Positions 54,724 to 64,000 of a DNA stretch of 64,000 nt are shown in pieces. A program made the position numbers and the translations under genes. Below the pieces are notes generated by a model, which was not told the origin of the DNA, searched no databases, and saw nothing but the letters and a program-made list of their open reading frames with translations. Source of the stretch: Sorghum bicolor (taxonomy: Eukaryota; Streptophyta; Magnoliopsida; Poales; Poaceae); the NCBI RefSeq assembly GCF_000003195.3, contig NC_012871.2, forward strand, positions 18,482,658-18,546,657. The letters run 5' to 3'. The stretch's first letter is position 1, and each line of letters starts with the position of its first letter.

Positions 54724-57700
54724 TTACACATAGAACACCTGCCCAACATTCAGAAGGCTCTCATGGGGAACATTGAAGATGGCACTGTTCTCCCTGCAGA
54801 TCTTCCTAAGGAAAGCATACATGTAGTTGATAGCAAACTTCTTGATGAACCCTGAATCCCTACGGGCCCTGACAATCGTGTTCCCTAGGATGTGCACCAC
54901 ACCAGCGTCCCTGCACGCGTTCAGAAACGCAATCTCGTCGCCCACAGTCTGGTACATCTGACCTGATGACACAACCTGGCTGTTCCCTATATGATTTGGG
55001 GACTGCACCTGTATAATGGAGTCATGGGATGTATAGCTGAGATCCATGTTTGAACTGGTGCTGATGCCATTGATTCTTTGGTTGGCGTTGCCTGCCTGGT
55101 TCAGCTCACGGGTGCTGTAGTCATCAGAATCCGTGTACTCTTCCATCATACTCTCCAGCCTGATATAGAGCATCAGGCTGTTAAAGAGCATCTGCTCGAA
55201 GTCGTCATCCTTCTTGTGGATGTCCTTGTAGCCATACCGCGCCACACATCTAAACATGTGGAAGTTCTTGGGACCAATTCGCTTCACAAGGAACCTTTCA
55301 TCTAGTGGCACAGTGTAAACAGGAAGGTATTTCACACAGACGAAGACCAGAGTGGAGTGGATGGCAGGGAGATTGGTGATGAAGTGTGAGAAGATGTGAG
55401 GGACACCACTCGCCAGCTCGGTGTAAACCAGGCCTACACCAGGCACCCTGACCAGACCAAGGCTTGGGCCAAGGCCTAGGATCCACGCCATGGATACCTT
55501 GCTGTGCATCTCGAATTCATACCGCTTGAGTGTACCATAGTGCCATACATACATGATGATGAGGAAGGCAACAGCAAACACAAGTGGAACCCAACCACCC
55601 TGATCGATCTTCCGCACCACAGCAGTGAAGTATGGAATTTCAATAACCAATGACAGCGTGGTGAAAAGAATGACCAAGGTCCAGTGGCTGCGCCACACCA
55701 GCAGCATTATGGGGATCATGAGAAATGTTGTCACAAGCATAACCATTATCACAGCAGTACCTGTTTACACAACATTAGTCCATGTTAGCAACTGAGCTGG
55801 AACATCAAATGCAGAGACAGATATGGGAAGATTTTACCATATGCATTTGCTATCTGACTTTGGTTTTTAAATCCAGCAGTGACAGCGATGCAGAATATCA
55901 AAAGGATCCAATTAATATCAGGACTGTATATTTGGCCTAGATATTTCTTGGAAGTATGGATAATTCTCACTCTGGGGAAGCACCCTAGAGCAAGTGCTTG
56001 CTTGATAATTGAATAGGTCATCGATATAGTTGCCTGACTAGCAACTACTGCAGCAGCTGTTGCAACAATGAATGATGGCCAAAGTACAGAATCTGTACCA
56101 AATAATGGTGTCAATGTGCATTCATGTATACATGGTAAACGAAGACTCCCTCTATCTGACATTACCTGGAAGGGAAAAATAGAAGGCATGGGAGACATGG
56201 TCTTTGTTCTGAGCTATATAGGCAGCTTGGCCCGTATACTGCAAAAGAAGGCATGGAAACACAACCACCGTGAAAGCAATCTGCACACAAAAATGTGATG
56301 TCATCAGCAGGCAAGCAAAAGGATTTACTTCTGTACTCATGTGAGAAGAGTAGGTAAAAAAGTACATTTGCTTCTAAAAGGTTCCTTGGTTATCATAAGA
56401 ACATTTTCAGTCAATAAACTACCTGAATAGCTTGTACAGGGAAATATGAAAGATCAGCAAACAATGCTTCTGTCCCTGAAACATGGCCCAATATTTCAGT
56501 CCTGGTAATTGCCATTAAACAAAGGACAAGATTATTATAAAATTAGGAAAGATGTTCAAACCTGTAATGCTAAGCATAATTCCTCCTAAAGAAGCCCAGC
56601 TAGTCTTCCCTCGCTTAAAGTACCGATATACATAAATAGGATTAAAAGCCTTGAGAACAGATTGATCGTATTTGGAAATGTTTACGGCGCCCAGGACTCC
56701 AATGAGTATGAACCAAACAAATACTATTGGAGCAAAAAGCCAACTGACTTTATCAGTACCAAAGTGCTGCATGCTGAATAATCCAATCAATATAACCACA
56801 GAGACGATGACAACCACATCTGATATGGGAAAAAATGAAAGAATTCAGTCATCCACATACTGATCTCAGTATAATGATCAATGGTCAATGTCTTTTAAAA
56901 CAGTGACACTAAACAAAACTATTCAGTGTACTACATTACCACTATAAAGATTACAAATGTGAAGGGAAAATTCTCAAATCACAGTCAACATGTTATGTTA
57001 ACATTATTCTTTGAATAGACTCTGAAGAAGGTTATCATTTTACTAGATAAAACAGCATGGAAAGTTATGTTGCTTTGTTATTCATATCGCACCTCCACAT
57101 TTCTAGTTGAACTACTGATGGTGAAGAAATTAACATCATCCGCTGAGTGTAATAGCAGTTAAAGATATGAAAGACCAAGGTATAAGCTAATGAATGCAGG
57201 AAAAACAATACTAACTTCCAGATTTCACAAGTACCATTTCTCATTCTGGGCTGCTCCACTTGTATTCCTCCAGTTGCAGAAAGAACTGCAAGTTGTGATG
57301 CAAACCTAAGATCAATTCACTTGGGCAGAAATAAAATAGCAAACATCATGAAAAAGATATATGTAACACAATTAAAGGGGTGGAAGGGCATTATAATACT
57401 GAATATTTTCCTGGTCAAATATTGTTAACTGAACATTGAGCCAATAGAAATAGAAGGTAAAACAGAACATCACTATGCCGTAAGTTTTTTTTCATTTTAA
57501 AGCATGAAAACAGTTATAATTTGATAAATCATGTGGTTGTGGGACATTATCTAATTGCCGAAAACGTTACTGTATTTCCTGGAGGAACTGTTAAGGTTAA
57601 CATTATATTTCAAAGGAACTGCCAGGATGCCTTGGAGAATTTTTTTTTCAGTGACCAAATGACTTCATTAATATTGATGTTCAGTATGCCAATGATAGAA

Positions 57701-59134
57701 TTTGTTGAGAAAATATGCTGTTTTGCAGTTCACATCAAACTAAAAGCTATAATCTAAGTTCTCATCAAAATATCAATTTCAGTAAATATGGTAATAAATG
57801 AATAGTAAAAAACATAGAGATTTTTCATAAAAAAATAACATAAAGATACTCACCTGATATTGCAGGAGTGAGGATTCCATCTCCAACTGCCATACAAGTA
57901 CCAAAAAGAACAAGAATAAGAATGGCATTCTTCCTGATTTGGTGCCCCTCTAACCATCTTTTAATCTTTGCAGCAAGAGATTTCTCATCATATGTGTGGC
58001 GGCTGTATGTTGTTAGGTCTTCATCTGTTCTATGCTGATTCGGAATAATGTTTATCTTTGCATGCCGGCAAAGCAGTGAGTAAAGAGCAAATGTTCCACC
58101 TGGCATTACAGTAAAACTCTATTATGTTGATATTCGTGATCACAGAATTTGTAAGCCAAACTGATTGAAAATTTACTAATATGCGAAGATCAAGTACTGA
58201 AGATGATAACATGCTCAAGTGCGCAAATCTTTGCAACCACAACCAAATGGCTCAAAACAAACATTGGACAATATGAGGCTTTCCTATCACACTTTTCATC
58301 ATAATATTTAGTTCAGTTTGCTTCTGGAAGTTCAGAATGATCATGCTAATCTGTTAGAGGTATGATGCATTCTGACTTTGAGCTAAACCAATAAAAGGCT
58401 TAAATGATTGTAGTGTTGCATGACATGAATCAAAACAAAATGCAGAAAGCATGTGAATGAGAAATTTAGCAAATAAGCACCCTAGGAGAGCTGTAAAACA
58501 ATATGTTTACTTTTACTGTATCCTCTGAACAAACTAGAATGATCAGATTCTTTCATAACTGAAGCAGAAATTTCAAGGAAGCAAGAGTGTAAGACATACT
58601 CGTACCTTGGCCATTATCGTTTGCCCTCAAGACAATGAAGACGTATTTAACAAGTGGAATCAGGGTAAGGGAGTAAATAATAAGCGAGAGTGCTCCAATA
58701 ACTTGTTCCGTGTCTTCTATTTCACGAGGGAAAATGTTATAGAATACATATAAAGGCGATGTGCCTAAATCCCCAAACACCACACCGAGGCTTTGGAAAG
58801 CTAGTTGTAACAGCACAATTGTAGGGTAGGTCTGCATATGCAAAAGGGGAAACAAGAAGAGGGCAAAATTACTAACCACTCATTAGCAGATCAGTTAGGC
58901 AGACACTACTAATAATCATAAAATGAACCAGTTGACACCATCTAAGGTAGCATTTCAGAGTAAAAGTTGTGAAATGAAAAATCCCTTTGCAAGCAGTTAC
59001 GTGATAATCACCTTTTCCCTGTACATATTCCTCAATCTCCCGGCCTCTGCATCCATGGGCTGATCGAGATTCCTTTCCAGCTCCCACATTGCCCCCCTAC
59101 CAGGCTGCTCATTTGTTGTGCTAGTAGTCTCCAT
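54724..59134 (-). CDS. HAK/KUP/KT family potassium transporter
   Basis: Nine coding exons with consensus splice sites: 59134-59012, 58831-58606, 58099-57854, 57285-57235, 56819-56562, 56475-56423, 56280-56166, 56092-55838 and 55760-54724. They join to an unbroken 787-residue protein, the usual family length. It moves K+ (with H+ in high-affinity members) across plasma or vacuolar membranes. The family signature [13 protein letters not shown] is at 57-69 and [12 protein letters not shown] at 302-313. About 12 hydrophobic segments lie between 45 and 514. A cytosolic tail of about 270 residues follows, starting after [11 protein letters not shown]. The N-terminus [10 protein letters not shown]...[17 protein letters not shown] resembles cluster II members (OsHAK7/OsHAK10-like), but I cannot fix the orthologue. 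The start is the first ATG, before exon 1's MWELERN block. Introns 2, 3 and 8 are small to medium; none contains a recognised transposon. Confidence 0.97.
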
Positions 59135-59689
59135 GGGTTCAAACTAATCAGCAGCACGGCCTTGCAGCCTGCAGGCACCAAGAACACATCAGTCTGTTTC
59201 CGAAGCCATCACAAAGAACAAAAGCTCCGAACTTGAGCAGCAATCGAAGGGATAAGATGGCCAGTTTTAAACTGTCTAGAGATCGAACTTCCACGAACTT
59301 GTTACTTGTGAGTTAACAACCAGAATTCAGGATAACTGAAATTAACACATAGATGTTCTTACGCCAAACATCCACAGCTGGTGAACATAAAGTCATGCAT
59401 CCAAAGGACAAAGTTAATTTTCACTATTTCCGAATGATATGGGACAGTGCGGCGGGAGGAAAAGGTGATCAAATAAACATGCATGCTGAATCACCGGCAG
59501 ATTCGACACATAAGCTCTGTTTTCATGACAAACAAAATAGCAAAGAAAACAGCGAAATGGTCAAATTCTGGTGCCATTTCCGCAGTATCTACCAACAATG
59601 GGAGAGAGAATCTATTGCTGACCTTGTAAACTCAAGAACAAAGCCCCCAATGAATGGCGGGATTCCAGACTCAAGAGCACGCTAAGATC

Positions 59690-60070
59690 AAAACTTGAGC
59701 GGAAATTCGCACGCTCCCAGCATCAGTCCAGGCAGCCGGCGACGAGCCCCCAGTCTCCGAAAGCATTCCAAGCTGGATTTGTGTTTTTCTTTTTCCTATG
59801 GCGTCCTCGACTTCCTCCTCCTATCCACCGCGGCGCAGAGATTCGCGGGCGGGACCGGCAAGAAGAGACGCCGCTGCCGGCTGCCGCGCATGCGCTGCAC
59901 GGAGGGGAGGAGGACCGGACACCCGACCCCTCGCACACGGACCACACGCGGAGAGGCGCTGCCTGCCAACCCCGCGGCGGAGAGAGGATGGGGACGGATG
60001 CGATCGGTTTTTCTAGTAGGAGAATAACAATGGGCAAATCTCTTGTCGGATTGCAGAGCTGATGGAGTGG
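59690..60070 (-). promoter_or_regulatory. CpG-rich probable first exon/promoter of the potassium transporter
   Basis: A sharp GC-rich island about 560-930 bases above the coding start, with plus and minus ORFs that look like composition artefacts. HAK genes often have a non-coding first exon separated by an intron from the ATG exon. A plausible acceptor (CCTGCAG) lies just above the ATG exon near 59170. The donor could not be chosen. Confidence 0.45.
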
Positions 60071-60630
60071 ACAGGATTTGGTTGCAGCTCGTTGCGATCG
60101 CGATGCGATGCGTTTGCGGCTCAATAATAGAGGAGCAGCAGCAATAATCAAATGCTAATGGCAGGTGCGCTCAAAAGTCAAATCAACTAATCAAGTACTA
60201 TCTTAATCACTGATGTGATGCCCATATATCGATCGATCGATCTATCGTAATATAATAATAATCTAATATTATTTGCATAATCTGGTGGCGTGGCGTCAGG
60301 CTAAACATGGCAGACGCAGCTTCTGTCATGTGAAAAAACTCCAGATGCATCTGCTATGATTAGTAGTAATAGAATTAGCAGGAGCAAGTAGTAAACGTGC
60401 GTAAGATAACAATTAGCTGGAGTGACTGTAATTAGGTGTGCGCTGCAGCTATTGCCTAGTATATTTCGAGCTAAGCTCGGCGGAAAAGTCAGCTACTTCA
60501 TATCCAATAGCATAGCAGCATACATTACATGCTTGGTTAAACCCCTTCGTTGTATCCTACAAACTCAAAATCACATAAGTATAGGTCTTAGGGCAACCTA
60601 AGATATTGTGTCAAACAAGTTAAATACATA

Positions 60631-60776
60631 CTTCATATGTTCCACTTTAACTGACATTTTAGCTTTCAGTCTGGTGCAGCAAAGATTATTTGAATGTAGA
60701 TATTGCGTATGTCTAAGTACACTAAAGAAACTGTGATGTGAATATCAAAATAACAGTTAAAATGGTATGGAGGGAG
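60631..60776. mobile_element. Short Stowaway-like MITE (146 bp)
   Basis: Left end CTTCATATGTTCCACTTTAA and right end TTAAAATGGTATGGAGGGAG are inverted copies. TA flanks at 60629-60630 and 60777-60778. It lies upstream of the potassium transporter gene. Confidence 0.7.
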
Positions 60777-62256
60777 TAGGTCAGACTCTTCTAGAATAGA
60801 GATGCACCGAATTTGTCTGAATATGCCATATATGTCCATAAACTTTGAATTGTATTTATCAGCCCTTAAACTTGATTATCCGTTCACTGTAGGTTATCCT
60901 ACCTTGTCGGCATCATTTTGCCGACGTGGCATGACTCTTCCATTAGTTTCTAAGACATGACGGTGTTAAAGTCATGTGTGAAATGATGATTTTGTCTTAA
61001 GTGAAAAATAAATCGGTGTAGAGTTCAATTCTTCTGTGTTGAATTTTGACGAATATTTTACATAGTTTAATGTCGTCACAATTACATAAAATAAGGAATA
61101 TATTATTTTTATGTAATTGTGAAAACCCTAGACCATTTAAAATATTTATTCCTCAAAATTAAACATAGACAAATTGAACTCTATGTTGAGTCATTTTTCG
61201 CTCAAGGGTAAAATCATCATTGCACGTTTGGCTTATCGTTAAATCCTATAACTAACTGAAACGCCATATAATATAAGGAACTGAAGATAGCTTTAGGGCC
61301 AAATTGATAAGTTCAAAAATAAAAAGGTAAAGAAAGCAAGCCAGACTTTTTCAAGAGCTATATAAACAATTCTCTCTAAAAAATAAATCATTAAGTCGTT
61401 TATAAGCACTTTATTTTTTTTTAGTTACACACTACAACGCAGATGTTTTGCTATTGATGGAAATATTGTGTACTACTAAAAACACAAAATCATTAAACCC
61501 TAAAATATTCGCTCCAATGAGAGTCAAATCGAGGGCCTCATGTGTTATTGAGCCCTTGTGACCACCAGCCTTTTCGCAAGTACTCCGTATTATAGGGCCT
61601 CATGTGCTATCGAGCTCTTGTGATCACTAACCTTCTTCACAAATTCTTCATATTATTATAATAATTTTGTACAATAAATTACTGTCATCGACCACAAAAG
61701 CAATACAAATAAATGTTTGTGTCTCTCCAAATCCTAAGATCTACTCTGGCTTGTTTGAAAATTTTGAGGTTTACACTACCCCTAGGCTCTAGCTACATAC
61801 AGGAACATCCAAACAGGCGTGTATACTTGAGAACCACGTGCTTTGATGCACATTACGGAGTACTCTCGTGACAATCACCGGCTACCTAAATGTAGGATGC
61901 TACCTGCCAACTCTTTTTTCTTGGCTGCAAGCCTGCAACAATATTGGCAAACCTGAGATACAAGCTTCCCCATGGAGATGACAGCCTGACCGCAAAATCT
62001 CCTGCGAAGGGGACGAGAAGAGCAGAGGAGAGTAGAAAGCTGATCGGAATTGGGTTGAGCCACGTCACGACAGATAGGGACAGAGACCTAAGTTTAGTGC
62101 CCAACTCCACTCTCGCAATAATGCATCACTACATCATGCATATCCTGGAATTCGTTCAATTTCTTTTTTTTTAGGAGAGGAGAGGATGGAATTTGTTCAC
62201 TTTGAATTTGAAAGAGACGTGTGATTTGACAGTTCGCACGTATAAAGCGCTGCAGC
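60777..62256. other. Intergenic sequence without recognised genes
   Basis: AT-rich, no convincing frame. A phrase GGCCTCATGTG(T/C)TAT(T/C)GAGC recurs about 60 bp apart at 61534 and 61595. Short frames near 61886-62110 have no family signature. Confidence 0.4.
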
Positions 62257-62731
62257 CAAGGCCTTGTTTAGGGGTTGTTTAGTTCTAAAAGATTTTTACA
62301 AAGTTTTAAGATTTTTCGTCGCATCAAATCTTGCGACATATATATAGAGTATTGAATATAGATAAAAGAATAACTAATTGTATATATTCGTCTATAATTT
62401 ACGAGATGAATCTTTTAAGCCTAGTTAGTCTATGAATAGACATTAATTATCAAATACAAACAAAAGTTAGCCAAAACAAAAAAAATCACCAACTAAACAG
62501 CTCCTTAGTTCTCAAAAATTTTCAAGATTTTCCGTCACATCAAATCTTGTGGCACATATATATAACATTAAATATAAAATTAAAAAATAACTAATTACAC
62601 AGTTTGTCTATAATTTATATGATAAATCTTTTAAGTCTAATTAATCTATAATTAAACAATAATTATAAAATATAAACGAAAGTGAAACAATAATCGAATC
62701 TAAAAATTTTGGTGAGTTAAATAAGACCCAA
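62257..62731. mobile_element. Tourist-like MITE (outer), split by a second one
   Basis: Outer element 62260-62728: left GGCCTTGTTTA, right TTAAATAAGACC, flanked by CAA on both sides (62257-62259 and 62729-62731). Its body (AAAATTTTCAAGATTTTCCG...) matches the MITE at 51565. Removing the inner insertion restores the GGCCTTGTTTAGTTCTC start of the family. Confidence 0.75.
62268..62507. mobile_element. Tourist-like MITE (inner) nested in the outer one
   Basis: Element 62271-62504 (234 bp) with ends GGGGTTGTTTAGTTC and AACTAAACAGCTCC. The TTA target duplication is perfect (62268-62270 and 62505-62507). It sits in the left TIR of the outer MITE. Confidence 0.82.
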
Positions 62732-63617
62732 ATATGTGCGATTCCACCTAACAGAATTAAGGCCCACCGCCCACGCAACATACGAAACTGGGCTTGTATC
62801 GTACTATATATCCGAAGCCCAGATTACCTGATATCCTATGCAGGCCGCAGCGGTGTCGTCACGTAGCATGCGGCCCAGCAAAACTAGAAACTAGTGTGCA
62901 GCACCGCTCATAGGATAATAAATAATTGTATTGTCTAGTTTTACTTTGTACATGGTTTTATTATCTAGAAAATATTAATAAGTGTATATAAAAATAATCT
63001 TATTATGTTCTCTCTCTTAATATAAATAAAAATATAAACTTATACTTCTACAAATTTTGTTGTGATATGTTGGGGGCCCACGGCCCCGGAGCATATTATA
63101 TACCTAGCTTTTTTTGTTTCTCGCTTTCATTTCACCAACATGTTCAAAAAATCCATCACCTGAAAATCCAATAATTTTTTTCTCATTCCTATTTATTGCT
63201 TTTGCTTCGCAGACAACTTAAGGGTTATAAATTCATAAACATGGGATTAAAAGAAATTGCCTGGGCTAGGTCCTTAAGCATTTACCGCTTCCATTTCACC
63301 AACATGTTAAAAAAATCTATGACCTTGAAAATCCAAAGAATTTCTCTCATTTCTATTTGCTGCTCAACTCAAGGATTATAAATTCATAAACATGGGATTA
63401 AAAAATCACCTAGCTAGGTCCTTAAGTAAATAGAAGGCACTGATTTCCCTATTTGTTTCGGCGACCAGAATTCCAATTCCATTGTTTCTTTCGTGAAGGA
63501 TCTGAAATAACAGTCATATACTGAAATAACAGTCATATTATATTACAGAAAATTATATCAATAACTTATTTGAAAAGGGCATCTTGATTGTGTCTTCATC
63601 TATACAATCATCCCCTA
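62732..63617. other. Unassigned sequence with a local duplication
   Basis: No gene. A phrase starting TTTCACCAACATGTT and running through GGGATTAAAA is present twice, at about 63130-63260 and 63292-63400, as a diverged tandem duplication. Confidence 0.45.
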
Positions 63618-64000
63618 TGTATATGAAAGCCCTAGTTTGGTTTTGGATAATTGATGAAACTCTAGTACTAACCTTTATGCTAAGTGTGTAGACTTAATGA
63701 GGTTGGTACATGCCAAGTGTTGGAGCAAGAGATGATCATGGTGATGACCAAAAGGTGATCAAGTGCTCAACTTGGAAAAGAAGAAAGAGAAAAACAAAAC
63801 CCTATGGAGATCAAGACAAAGGTATTGCTTAGGGTTTTGGTTTTTGTGATCAAGACACCATAGAGGGTGTGATCACATTTAGGATAGATAGCCGTACTAT
63901 AAAGAGGGGAATTCTTTGGCTAAGTGGTTATCAAGTGCCACTAGGTGTCATTGTTCATGTGCATGCATTTAGAACCTAGTGAGCTAACTTAACTCCTTCA
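63618..64000 (+). mobile_element. Start of an LTR retrotransposon (Tekay/Del-like LTR), partial
   Basis: TGTATATGAAAGCCCTAGTT at 63618 looks like an LTR start. The following text (GGTTTTGGATAATTGATG, AAGTGCTCAACTTGG) is of the kind found in grass Tekay/Del Gypsy LTRs, and a TATA box (ACTATAAAGAGGGG) lies at about 63896. It runs off the window. Family assignment is from memory of such LTRs only. Confidence 0.45.

Noticed and set aside
59353..60151. Frames of about 110-140 residues upstream of the potassium transporter
   Set aside because: No homology, overlapping on both strands in a CpG-rich promoter/UTR region.
1..64000. tRNA, rRNA or microRNA genes
   Set aside because: I found no cloverleaf with A/B-box spacing and no rRNA-like segment; the foldbacks noted are too long or imperfect to call as microRNA precursors.

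Overview
This window is nuclear DNA of a grass, most likely an Andropogoneae species such as Sorghum (inferred from the retrotransposon and MITE families and from GC-rich coding sequence; I could not run a search). It is a transposon-rich interval with three well-supported host genes plus one doubtful small one. All are on the minus strand.

Host genes: (1) a single-exon family-1 UDP-glycosyltransferase, 10516-12045, whose PSPG box and catalytic dyad carry substitutions; (2) a two-exon papain-like cysteine protease, 49814-51179, with an intact catalytic triad; (3) a nine-coding-exon HAK/KUP/KT potassium transporter, 54724-59134, which gives a complete 787-residue protein when spliced. A short ORF at 42265-42462 may be a small grass-specific gene.

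Left part (1-9854): the 3' half of a Tat-type Gypsy retrotransposon in plus orientation, with a multi-exon antisense ORF, 69-bp tandem repeats, polypurine tract and 3' LTR. It abuts the 5' LTR and primer-binding site of a second, minus-oriented element. An Athila-like 3' region follows, then an LTR with a tandemly duplicated primer-binding region and a CACTA end fragment.

Middle (about 13980-31978): one large minus-strand CACTA element, broken up by later insertions. Read from its intact TIR at 31978 it carries subterminal repeats, a small GRF-type zinc-finger gene, a decayed TNPD-type transposase and a second gene (Transposase_24-like, proline-rich, then Ulp1-like). The second gene is interrupted by a solo LTR (21054-22687), a truncated Athila-like retrotransposon (16122-20100) and a second solo LTR (14880-16091, perfect TSD). 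One intron of it also holds a Micron-like MITE set in a (TA)n tract.

Centre (33694-39603): a second CACTA element with both TIRs and a 3-bp TSD. It has long foldbacks, internal duplications and only the N-terminal transposase-associated domain. Helitron-like 3' termini lie on both sides of it.

Right part: a 482-bp CACTA MITE with a duplicated end, a LINE remnant, a Pack-MULE (9-bp TSD) holding a fragment of an Ole e 1/extensin-type gene, a TIR-bounded GC-rich element, several Stowaway-like and Tourist-like MITEs (one nested pair), a Copia remnant, a 542-bp foldback, and the start of another LTR at the right edge. The host genes do not form a pathway.
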